From Coemansia sp. RSA 922 (Eukaryota; Kickxellomycota; Kickxellomycetes; Kickxellales; Kickxellaceae), in the NCBI GenBank assembly GCA_027577415.1, contig JANBQS010000106.1, positions 1-35,698 of the forward strand: a stretch of 35,698 bases of DNA. Reading direction: 5' to 3'. How positions within the stretch are numbered: position 1 is the first letter of the stretch; each line of letters starts with the position of its first letter. This document shows, one piece after another, positions 28,809 through 35,698 of the stretch. Both the position numbers and the translations under genes were made by a program. The notes beneath the pieces are model-generated. The model saw nothing but the letters and a program-made list of their open reading frames with translations, was not told the origin of the DNA and did no database searches.

Positions 28809-31800
28809 TTATTGGTCTACTATACTTTGTAGCTGGTACCTCAAAAGCGATGGTAATGCGGCAATATGTGGAGCTATGCTACGCCATGCCGAGCGTCCTG
28901 GATCAAACTGGTCTTTAACAAAGCAGAAAAAGTCCATTACTTGCTCCACAGCATCCGTACTAGTATCAATATCCAACGACTCTATATGCGGGCAAACCTG
29001 CGCCATAGCCGAAACAAGGTCACCCAATATCTGCACATACAATGACTCATGATCCTTAAGTCTGTAAAGGATAGGACCAACCGTAGCACACAAATAAAGC
29101 AATTGTATATCAGAACACAATTGTCCACTAGCGACCAATCCACGAATAACTTCCGCCAAAGTATTAAACGTACCGATCCCGCCATAATGCAATATAGAAT
29201 GCAACAATGTCAGGTACGTATTAGGTCGGTTAACCATATGTCGGGCCCTATTCTGCTCATAAGAGTTGAATACAGCGGTAGCAGCAAACAATGGCGAAGG
29301 TTGCGCAAAAGTAGCAGGCAGCGCAAACTCGACAAATGAGAAATAACGTTTAGGCCGCGAGATAGTTTTCAGCACGGGCTCCTCCAAGACAATATTGGTC
29401 AGATGCTGGACAAACGGGAAGGCCATCAGCTCGTCCGGCAGCACGTTAGCCAGAAGCCCCGTACTATGAATATACGTAGCACCCGACGGCGGCGGATGCG
29501 CAGCAGGATCCATAGCGATATCCAGCCACAGTCGTGCCACAGGCCAGGCAGCAGCCCTCTTTGTCCTAGCCGCTTCCTCTGCCCTAAACTCAGCCTCAGA
29601 CTCCGGTCTCGCCAGCAGCCGGGCCTCTGAGGCAGGCGCCTGGTGCAAACACCACCAAGTAAGCAGCTCCACAACGCACTCTGTCAATACCAGCAAAATA
29701 GGATTAGGAATCTCCCTATAATGCGATTCCGGCAGTGCGTCTTTCTCAGGCCGCCTCAAATGCCTAGCAATAGCGCGCGAGATGCGCGCCAGCATACGAC
29801 ACACATAACCGGCATCCACAGACCAGTCACCACCGGCGACGAAGCGCGTAAACTCTGGCGTAAAACTCTGCTGCGTCATATCCAGCAACGACAAAGCCAG
29901 GCTCCTCATTGCCGTGGGGTCGTGGAGTGCAGGCGCATCAAAGAACACAAACAATGTGTTCATCAAAGTAGTCAACGGCACTTGATGCAAGCGGTACAGG
30001 ATACCCAGCCGGTCCAGCACGTCGCAGAGCAACAAGCGGTCCTCGGCCTCGATCAGCCGGCCCAGCGCAAACTCCAGCACGGGCAGCAGCCGCACCATAG
30101 CGGTCTCGTAGTAAATAGGCAGTGGCAGGGCTGGCGGCGGATCGACAGGCACTCCGTCTTTGACTAGCTGTGCCTCGTACTCAAAGTACTCGGGGAAGCG
30201 GGCCAGATAGGCCTCCTGCTTGCGCCAGTGGTCGACGTCGGCCCAGTACCGGCCCTGGAAATCCAGGCGCTGCCACTCGGCCAGGCGCGCGACAAACTCC
30301 ACAGACCCCAGAAGCACGTGGCGCACAAGCGCCAGCCTCGCGGTGTCGCCGCGCAGGTCATGGACGCCGCGCACCAGGCCAAAGACCACATGCTCGTGCT
30401 GCACAAAGCGGAACGTAAACATCAGCGAGTCCAGCAGCGGCCCAACGGTCCCCAGCCCCACGTCGTCGACGGCCGCCGCGATGTAGTCGACCAGCGCGGC
30501 TGTGCACGCCGACATCTGCGACGGCGGGAACGCCAGCAGCACGCGCCGCACCACGGGGATCACCGGCCGCGGGCCCTCCAGCAGCAGCTCCCACAGCGTC
30601 AGCAGGAACAGCGGCCGGTGGCGCGCGTCAGCATATAGCGCCACCAGCGCCGCCTCCGAGCCCGGCGCCGCCCCAGCGTCGACCAGCGCGCGGTGCTCGG
30701 GCCGCGCGTCGATTAGGCGGCGGACATCCGCGGCAGCCACCACCGACTCGGCGCTGCTTGCGCGCGCATAGTAGGCGCGCACGGGGCGCGGCAGGAAGCG
30801 CAGCACGGCGGGGGCCCAGGCCAGCGACTGCAGCGCCAGGCTCGCCAGGCAGTCCTCCAGCACCAAGCCGGGCGCGTCGCCCAGGCCGCGCATGGCCACG
30901 ATCCTCGCGATAACCACGGCGGCGTTGCGCGCCAGCATCGCACAGGCGAACCACGCCACGGCGGGCTTCGAGTACCGCACGGGGCGCGCCTCCGGCCGCA
31001 CGGGCTCCAGGCTCACGCCGTGGTAGCCGGGATCAAGCAGCGCCTGCAGAAAGCCCACGTCGTGCTGCAGGTTGACCAGGCACAGCGCAAAGCACTCCAG
31101 CGACCCGTACAGCTGGCGGTGCGTCACGTGCACCAGCGAGTGGCGGAGGTGGTGCACCAGGTGCGACGCGTGCGCGTAGTACTTGAAGAAGCGCAGCAGC
31201 CGGCAGTTCATCAGCTGGTACACCGTGTACAGCCACCGCAGCGTGGGCGCCGCCAGCCGCGCCACGCCGCCGCGCACCATGGCCTCGTCGCAGCGCCGCA
31301 GCTTCTCCAGCACCTCCTTCATCATCAGCTCGTTGGAGTACGGCGCGTTGTACAGCAGCCGGTACACCGTGTCCACCACGTGCGGCGATACGCACGTGAT
31401 CCCGTCGCGCGCTGCCGGCGGCCGCCCGTCCACCTGGAACTGCGGCCCCATCTCGTGCGCCAGCATCATCTTGTACACCAGCTGCAGCAGCCGGTGCTTG
31501 CCGCCGACGTTGATGTTGTCCAGGAGCAGCGTCGAGATGCGCCCGCCCTGCTGGTACGTCGTCAGCGGCCCCGACGGCAGCTGCCCGATGGCCTCGCGGG
31601 GCGGCACCAGGAACGTGTACAGCGCGTTGGGAACCGCGTACTGCCGAAACTGGCTCACCGCCGCCGTCTTCATTGCCCTGCACACTGTGTCGCCCGCCAG
31701 CAGCTCGGGCCGCTCTTCGCGAAACCACCGCCCAAACTCTTGCCGCAGCCGGAACACCACCGCCGCAAACGGCATGGCAACCGCCATGCGTGGATGTCGG

Positions 31801-33560
31801 AACTTGACGCCCTGGTTGTCGCTGATCTTCTCCTGCTGGTGGCTCATCGCCGCCTGCAGCGCCAGATCGCGCACGTAGAACGCGTCCTTGGACACGATCT
31901 GCTGCTCGTTGTACATTTGCATCAGCTGGTCCAGCATATCCTCGTCCCCCGCCAAGTCTGCACGTATCGGTCCCGCCGCTACCTTTTCAATGTGGAACAG
32001 CTGTAGCAAAAGCCATATATAGCTGTTGTCCCTGCGCCGCATAGACCCTCCGGCCTGTATGTCGCTGTCCTTGGGAAACACCAAAGAGTATAGTCGCTCG
32101 TGGACCGCCTTGTAGGGGATCGCGTCAAAAAGCACAAAGTAATACAGTTGGTCGGCAATCTCGTTCATGTGCTCCCAGTACTGGATATTGCGCGGCACTA
32201 TCATGCTGGCGTCCGAGTTGTCGTTCAGCTTCCGCTCATTCAACAGCGTCTCAAAGTCGCATTGCCGCTGGATATACCGCACAGTTTGCTCGATTCTCTG
32301 CGCCATAGCCTCCAACAGCAGCTGTGCGACCTCATGCTTCTCTGCATCCACGCTCTCCTCTACCGCCACGCTGCCCGGCACGCGGTTCGGCACATAGCTG
32401 TCGTTGGCTACTGCTGCCATTGCCTTTTTCTTTGTGATCCGGTGGTTACGAATAGCAGCAAAGATTTCGTCGGTCGGCGCTCGCTGGTACAAAAGATCCG
32501 CCACGTACTTGTTAGCCGACGGCCCGCGCTCAGTCTCCTCAAACGTCAGCGAGTCCCGCACCAGTGCGTAGGCCGGCTGGTCGTATACATGCTTGACTGT
32601 GTGTGCGCGACTAGCATGTGAGATCAGGGGCCATGATCCGTCGGGAGGCAGCAGGATGCGGCCCAGTCGCCGTTTGCGTGCAAAGCAGAGATCCACTATT
32701 GCCTGCATCTCGTCTGTCAAGAGCCCGCTCTCGGCTACTGCTGCACCGGGATCCAGTTCGCGCGCTACAGTGTAGTATGATACTAGTGGTCGGCCGAGAC
32801 ACTGGCCGGAGCGACCAACAAAACAGTCAAACAACTCCAGTGTCGCGTCAAACCGGATCTGCCATCTAGTACGCCGCGCCGAGCCCAATACGCTGGCTGG
32901 CTGTCGCTCGGTCGCAGCACTGTCCAAAAGCAACCGCCATACAACGCGGATAGTCTCTCGGCACACGGCCTCGGGCAAAAAATTAATGCCACTAATCTCG
33001 CTCAACGACGCTGCATGCGTGCCCGTTGACAAACTGGGTGCTTCGCCTGGAGTAGTACCGCCGTACATTATGCCAATCGCTGATTTTGTCACCATCGATA
33101 CCAACCTCACGGCTGCCACCCAAGTACGCGGTCTGTGTAGTTCGAAGAGTTTAGTCAGAATCAAGTATTCTTCGCCAAACGTGCCGCCTACTACTCCCGT
33201 TGTATATCGGTTGGCACAGTGGAAGGAGAGTCGTTTTTGGTATATCTCGAATAGTGACCGGAACCCAATATCTAGTACGGCGCTGGCATCGTGGATATTG
33301 CGAACTGCGTCTACTACTACGCGTAGTACGTCAACTGCTGGCATTGTGCCAGAAGCTATAGCAGTTAGTGTGAGATGTCGTATTGAATTGCATGTCGATT
33401 CGCTGTCGTCAAACTCAAATACTCGTGGTCCGTCTGTGCGCGTTCGCTTTATTGGTCGCTCGTCGAATAGTCCTAAAAACGAACCACAGGGTACTAGGTA
33501 CTCGAGGTCCTGGTAACTCGACTGGATTACGTCTAGAAGGTATTGAACTAATTTGTCCAT
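28809..33560 (-). CDS. MED23: Mediator complex subunit 23 homologue
   Basis: One open frame of 1583 residues, somewhat longer than the roughly 1370-residue animal protein. The best family segment is in the C-terminal third: WRKQEAYLARFPEYF, then VDPPPALPLPIYYETAMVRLLPVL, LCDVLDRLGILYRLHQVPLT and MNTLFVFF. These parallel the Med23 pattern of YHKKYPE, VDPP, LPIYFGN, LRFLPVF, LLDHLGGLYKFHDRPVT and YNTLHYY. A further match lies near the C terminus (VMDFFCFVKDQF). Med23 is a tail subunit of Mediator that links activators to RNA polymerase II. It is an all-helical repeat protein, and no other domain is seen. The middle third (about 30170-31780) is visibly more G/C-rich at third codon positions than either end. 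The ATG at 33560 is the first in frame. Confidence 0.88.
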   Translation of the reverse strand: MDKLVQYLLDVIQSSYQDLEYLVPCGSFLGLFDERPIKRTRTDGPRVFEFDDSESTCNSIRHLTLTAIASGTMPAVDVLRVVVDAVRNIHDASAVLDIGFRSLFEIYQKRLSFHCANRYTTGVVGGTFGEEYLILTKLFELHRPRTWVAAVRLVSMVTKSAIGIMYGGTTPGEAPSLSTGTHAASLSEISGINFLPEAVCRETIRVVWRLLLDSAATERQPASVLGSARRTRWQIRFDATLELFDCFVGRSGQCLGRPLVSYYTVARELDPGAAVAESGLLTDEMQAIVDLCFARKRRLGRILLPPDGSWPLISHASRAHTVKHVYDQPAYALVRDSLTFEETERGPSANKYVADLLYQRAPTDEIFAAIRNHRITKKKAMAAVANDSYVPNRVPGSVAVEESVDAEKHEVAQLLLEAMAQRIEQTVRYIQRQCDFETLLNERKLNDNSDASMIVPRNIQYWEHMNEIADQLYYFVLFDAIPYKAVHERLYSLVFPKDSDIQAGGSMRRRDNSYIWLLLQLFHIEKVAAGPIRADLAGDEDMLDQLMQMYNEQQIVSKDAFYVRDLALQAAMSHQQEKISDNQGVKFRHPRMAVAMPFAAVVFRLRQEFGRWFREERPELLAGDTVCRAMKTAAVSQFRQYAVPNALYTFLVPPREAIGQLPSGPLTTYQQGGRISTLLLDNINVGGKHRLLQLVYKMMLAHEMGPQFQVDGRPPAARDGITCVSPHVVDTVYRLLYNAPYSNELMMKEVLEKLRRCDEAMVRGGVARLAAPTLRWLYTVYQLMNCRLLRFFKYYAHASHLVHHLRHSLVHVTHRQLYGSLECFALCLVNLQHDVGFLQALLDPGYHGVSLEPVRPEARPVRYSKPAVAWFACAMLARNAAVVIARIVAMRGLGDAPGLVLEDCLASLALQSLAWAPAVLRFLPRPVRAYYARASSAESVVAAADVRRLIDARPEHRALVDAGAAPGSEAALVALYADARHRPLFLLTLWELLLEGPRPVIPVVRRVLLAFPPSQMSACTAALVDYIAAAVDDVGLGTVGPLLDSLMFTFRFVQHEHVVFGLVRGVHDLRGDTARLALVRHVLLGSVEFVARLAEWQRLDFQGRYWADVDHWRKQEAYLARFPEYFEYEAQLVKDGVPVDPPPALPLPIYYETAMVRLLPVLEFALGRLIEAEDRLLLCDVLDRLGILYRLHQVPLTTLMNTLFVFFDAPALHDPTAMRSLALSLLDMTQQSFTPEFTRFVAGGDWSVDAGYVCRMLARISRAIARHLRRPEKDALPESHYREIPNPILLVLTECVVELLTWWCLHQAPASEARLLARPESEAEFRAEEAARTKRAAAWPVARLWLDIAMDPAAHPPPSGATYIHSTGLLANVLPDELMAFPFVQHLTNIVLEEPVLKTISRPKRYFSFVEFALPATFAQPSPLFAATAVFNSYEQNRARHMVNRPNTYLTLLHSILHYGGIGTFNTLAEVIRGLVASGQLCSDIQLLYLCATVGPILYRLKDHESLYVQILGDLVSAMAQVCPHIESLDIDTSTDAVEQVMDFFCFVKDQFDPGRSAWRSIAPHIAALPSLLRYQLQSIVDQ

Positions 33561-33997
33561 AATGTGAATTAAAGGTTTGTTGTTAAAAAGAAAAAGCCAA
33601 ACGTGAATTCAGAACAAAAAACCCCCAAAACCCTCCTTTGTGTGGAAACACCCCCCAATTGTAGACTGATTGTGCCATTGATTTAATCTGTTGTCATGGT
33701 CTGAATTGCTTCGAGTATCAACCACTTAACAAAACCTAAACGCCCCCTGTCATAGGTAGGGCGAACACCAGTATTAGACATTGGGTTTTTTGTTACACTA
33801 TGAAAACATAGTAGCAACAATGATACAAATTATGCACTTTGATTTCTACCAGCTACAACAGAGTATATTGAGTAAAAAAAATTGTATAAAACTAGGTCAT
33901 TAAAGCCACTAACGAGAGAGTTCAACATGTGTGTAAACATGGTTGACTTGTGTCTTGCTAAATAGCGAGGTGTTGTCAGCATTCCTATTGACACGGT
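33561..33997. other. Intergenic region, Med23 start to ubiquitin-like gene
   Basis: A/T-rich. The right part (from 33810) is the first copy of a duplicated block that continues through the 3' half of the ubiquitin-like gene. No other gene seen. Confidence 0.5.
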
Positions 33998-34129
33998 CTA
34001 AGCAGATGGTGTACAACTATAGTAATACTTTACATCGGGATCAACAAAACCACTATCAACAGCTTGTCCTCCGTCACTAGGGTGACCATTATAAATATAT
34101 ATCGTGCGCTTTGACTTGCCTAGCTGCTT
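33810..34129. repeat. Duplicated block, copy 1
   Basis: Aligns by eye with 35311-35622 in the same orientation. Shared landmarks are TAGTAGCAA, ACTAGGTCATTAAAG, GGTTGACTTG and a 55-base, nearly identical run over the end of the gene (33974-34018). Identity is high over the gene end and lower in the flank. Confidence 0.9.
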
Positions 34130-34303
34130 AGTATACAAGTGATTCACTCCATACTTTAAATGTTCTATTGTGTTGGTTGCGCATATCTTTAGTGGAAGTT
34201 TAGTATATACTCCGTCCATCTGGCTAACATTGTACAGAAAAAATACACCATCAGTATCATTTTCATCACGCATGGTAAAATCAACAATGCCCATATCCGC
34301 CAT
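33998..34303 (-). CDS. Small protein with a probable ubiquitin-like fold
   Basis: The protein has 101 residues from the first in-frame ATG (34303). The frame is open further upstream without an ATG, so an upstream exon ending at an AG near 34329 is possible. No named family is recognised, but residues 20-97 follow the ubiquitin pattern: strand (GVFFLYNV), turn, strand (TKLPLKICAT), helix beginning TIEHLKYGV (ubiquitin TIENVKAKI), strand RTIYIYNG (ubiquitin QRLIFAGK), a DGG turn, and a final strand VKYYYS. The C terminus (SCTPSA) lacks a Gly-Gly end, so conjugation is not expected. A second partial copy lies 1.3 kb away. The fold assignment rests on pattern only. Confidence 0.6.
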   Translation of the reverse strand: MADMGIVDFTMRDENDTDGVFFLYNVSQMDGVYTKLPLKICATNTIEHLKYGVNHLYTKQLGKSKRTIYIYNGHPSDGGQAVDSGFVDPDVKYYYSCTPSA

Positions 34304-35310
34304 TTGAGTCAATAAAGCTGTGTTTCTAATATATTGTAGGTGCAAGTGTACTGAAGAGAAAATATGGAAATGAGAGTGGCATTTTGCTCTTCTTTTATAT
34401 GTGGGGAAAAAGGTGAGCTTTTCTCCGTTTTTTTTCTTCTTCCGTTGATTGTGAGAGAGGGTGCGTTGATTGAAACATGGAAATGTAAAAAAAGAAACAG
34501 AAACGTCTTTGAAAATTGCCAATGATGTAATATATCCGTATTAGACCAATGTCTGCTTTCTTAGTGGAAAAAAAAACACACAGGCAAAGCGATATCTGAA
34601 TTCCTTTTCACACTACTCTTCAAAAGAAAGCCCCGTGAACAAAGAATGGTAAGACGCCTTCCTTGGCATTCTCGGAAACAAAAAAATATATCTGAATTTT
34701 GCCTCCATGGTGTTCTTTTTTTATCCCTTATTTCTGCTTTCTTTATGTAATGAAAGAGAGCGACATCTGTAAAAGCAGAAAAAGAAAAGCACCGAGTGCT
34801 CAGAGATGCTCTAAGGCTGGATGGAAAAACTCAATGTCAAGGCAATACTGGAGTACCTTCATGGAATGGGAAAGATAGATGCGAGGAACAGGTTTGTGTT
34901 TTCAATGGCAAATATATTAACAACTCAATATTTTATTTTTTAAAAATGCGAATGAAAAAGGGGTGTCTTGCCATTTTTTATTTGTGAATTATGCGCCATC
35001 TGTGCCAACTGGCTCTTTACATGCAGTGGCTCAGTAACATGCTTGCTAAACCTTGACAATTACAGTATCTCTCAGGGCAAAAAGTACACTGATGCGCCTA
35101 GGAAAAGTATCAGGTATCCAACAACTCTACATGAAAGTATCTTGATATGTCCATGGCGGATGTAATCATGTGGTTGCCTGGCCGCATAGTAAACAGATAA
35201 CCAGTTGATGGAAAGTACAAAAACACTTCCCTAGTAAAAGTGTATTGCATACAGGTGTGTGTGTAAAAGAAAAGGCCAAGACACAAAAGAGAAACCTTGT
35301 GGTAATAGGG
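34304..35310. other. A/T-rich region between the duplicated copies
   Basis: About 1 kb with no convincing gene. A short plus-strand frame near 34821 (starting MEKLNVKAILEYLHGMG) and other fragments on both strands may be relics, but none has a recognisable family or a clean exon structure. Confidence 0.4.
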
Positions 35311-35622
35311 TAGTAGCAAGGATACAACTAATGTACATTACTTTCTATCAGCTACAAAAAAATGTATTGAAAAATGTGTTAATGTATAAACTAGGTCATT
35401 AAAGCTACTAGCGAAAAATTTCAACATCTGTGAGAACACGGTTGACTTGTATCTCGCTAAATAGCAAGGTGTTGTCAGCATTCCTATTGACACGGTCTAA
35501 GCAGATGGTGTACAACTAAAGCAATAATTCACATTGCGATCAACAACATCACTATCAACCATTTGTTTTCCATTGTCAGGGTGACCATTATAAATACATA
35601 TTGTGCGCTTTGACTCACCTAA
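35311..35622. repeat. Duplicated block, copy 2
   Basis: Direct-orientation partner of 33810-34129. Similarity stops abruptly at about 35622, where copy 1 continues into the middle of its coding region and copy 2 changes to unrelated sequence (GGGGACATCTTGATACC). Confidence 0.9.
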
Positions 35623-35631
35623 GGGGGACAT
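35497..35631 (-). pseudogene. Truncated second copy of the ubiquitin-like gene
   Basis: Reverse strand. The frame matches the last 42 residues or so of the 33998-34303 protein: LGESKRTICIYNGHPDNGKQ, then DVVDRNVNYCFSCTPSA against VDPDVKYYYSCTPSA. It retains the same stop. It is open from an ATG at 35631 (MSPLGESK), giving 44 residues, but the first strands and helix of the fold are missing because similarity ends at 35622. It may be a truncated pseudogene, or the last exon of a gene continuing beyond the window. Substitutions within the copy keep the frame open, which argues that the divergence occurred under some constraint. Confidence 0.55.
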
Positions 35632-35698
35632 CTTGATACCTGAAATTACCAACTTTCTTTCTAAACGTGGCTGTGATTTCAGTAATTCGTGATTCAGG
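35623..35698. other. Unrelated sequence at the break in the second copy
   Basis: Begins at the point where similarity between the copies ends. It contains CCTGAAATTAC near 35641-35651 and its imperfect reverse complement (GTAATTCGTGATTCAGG) at the window edge, as the terminal part of a mobile element might. Too little is visible to name an element. Confidence 0.35.

Noticed and set aside
30170..32006. Long open frames opposite the Med23 gene
   Set aside because: They are mirror effects of the G/C-rich codons on the other strand. Their products are rich in Arg, His and Gln and have no family features.
34780..35165. Possible small multi-exon gene (frames starting MEKLNVKAILEYL and CSGSVTCLLNLDN)
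   Set aside because: Short pieces in different frames without clear donors, acceptors or a family. They may be relics, but they could not be joined convincingly.
35623..35698. Naming the sequence at the window edge as a specific transposon
   Set aside because: Only 76 bases are visible, and an imperfect inverted repeat alone is not enough to assign a superfamily.

Overview
The window is nuclear DNA from a fungus. The evidence is an Iks1-type kinase, an Air1/Air2-type zinc-knuckle protein, a Rua1-type C-terminal domain, a secreted class 3 lipase, short GT-AG introns with CTAAC branch sites, and eukaryotic ribosomal protein genes. The low intron density and gene mix suggest an early-diverging lineage such as Kickxellomycota. 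The lineage is an inference and was not tested. No CRISPR array, tRNA, rRNA or bacterial-type operon was seen.

Layout. 1-187: 3' end of an unknown gene. 225-1838 (-): ER co-chaperone of the DNAJC3/P58IPK type. 2342-2731: small predicted mitochondrial protein. 3062-3944: PQ-loop membrane protein with a newly joined first exon. 3970-6654 (-): Iks1-type kinase with a proposed first exon. 6905-7615 (-): prolyl 4-hydroxylase-like oxygenase. 9079-10954: three-exon Rua1-like regulator. 13834-15978: homeodomain protein with a long, apparently spliced, ATG-free leader beginning near 11650. 16360-16920: ribosomal protein eL43. 17253-18218: secreted lipase. 20098-21228: sphingolipid delta-4 desaturase. 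21344-21973 (-): guanylate kinase. 22511-23116: ribosomal protein uS7. 23226-24719 (-): Air1/2-like protein. 24885-25850 (-): Sec14-like protein. 26850-27484: heptad-repeat protein whose 3' end lies in another frame. 28176-28793: isochorismatase-like hydrolase. 28809-33560 (-): Mediator subunit 23. 33998-34303 (-): a small protein that looks like a divergent ubiquitin fold, with a partial second copy at 35497-35631.

Most genes are conserved single-copy housekeeping genes and do not form a pathway cluster. Several pairs converge with only 15-40 bases between stop codons, so their 3' UTRs must overlap. The right end (33.6-35.7 kb) is A/T-rich, duplicated and probably disturbed by an insertion, and it is the most accessory-like part of the window.

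The best candidates for something undescribed are: the duplicated ubiquitin-like family at the right end; the protein of about 13 heptads with Ile/Phe at one position and Gln three residues later; a 44-of-51 inverted duplication upstream of the desaturase; a GCCATT...AATTT motif shared by both ribosomal protein genes; and the ATG-free leader of the homeodomain gene.
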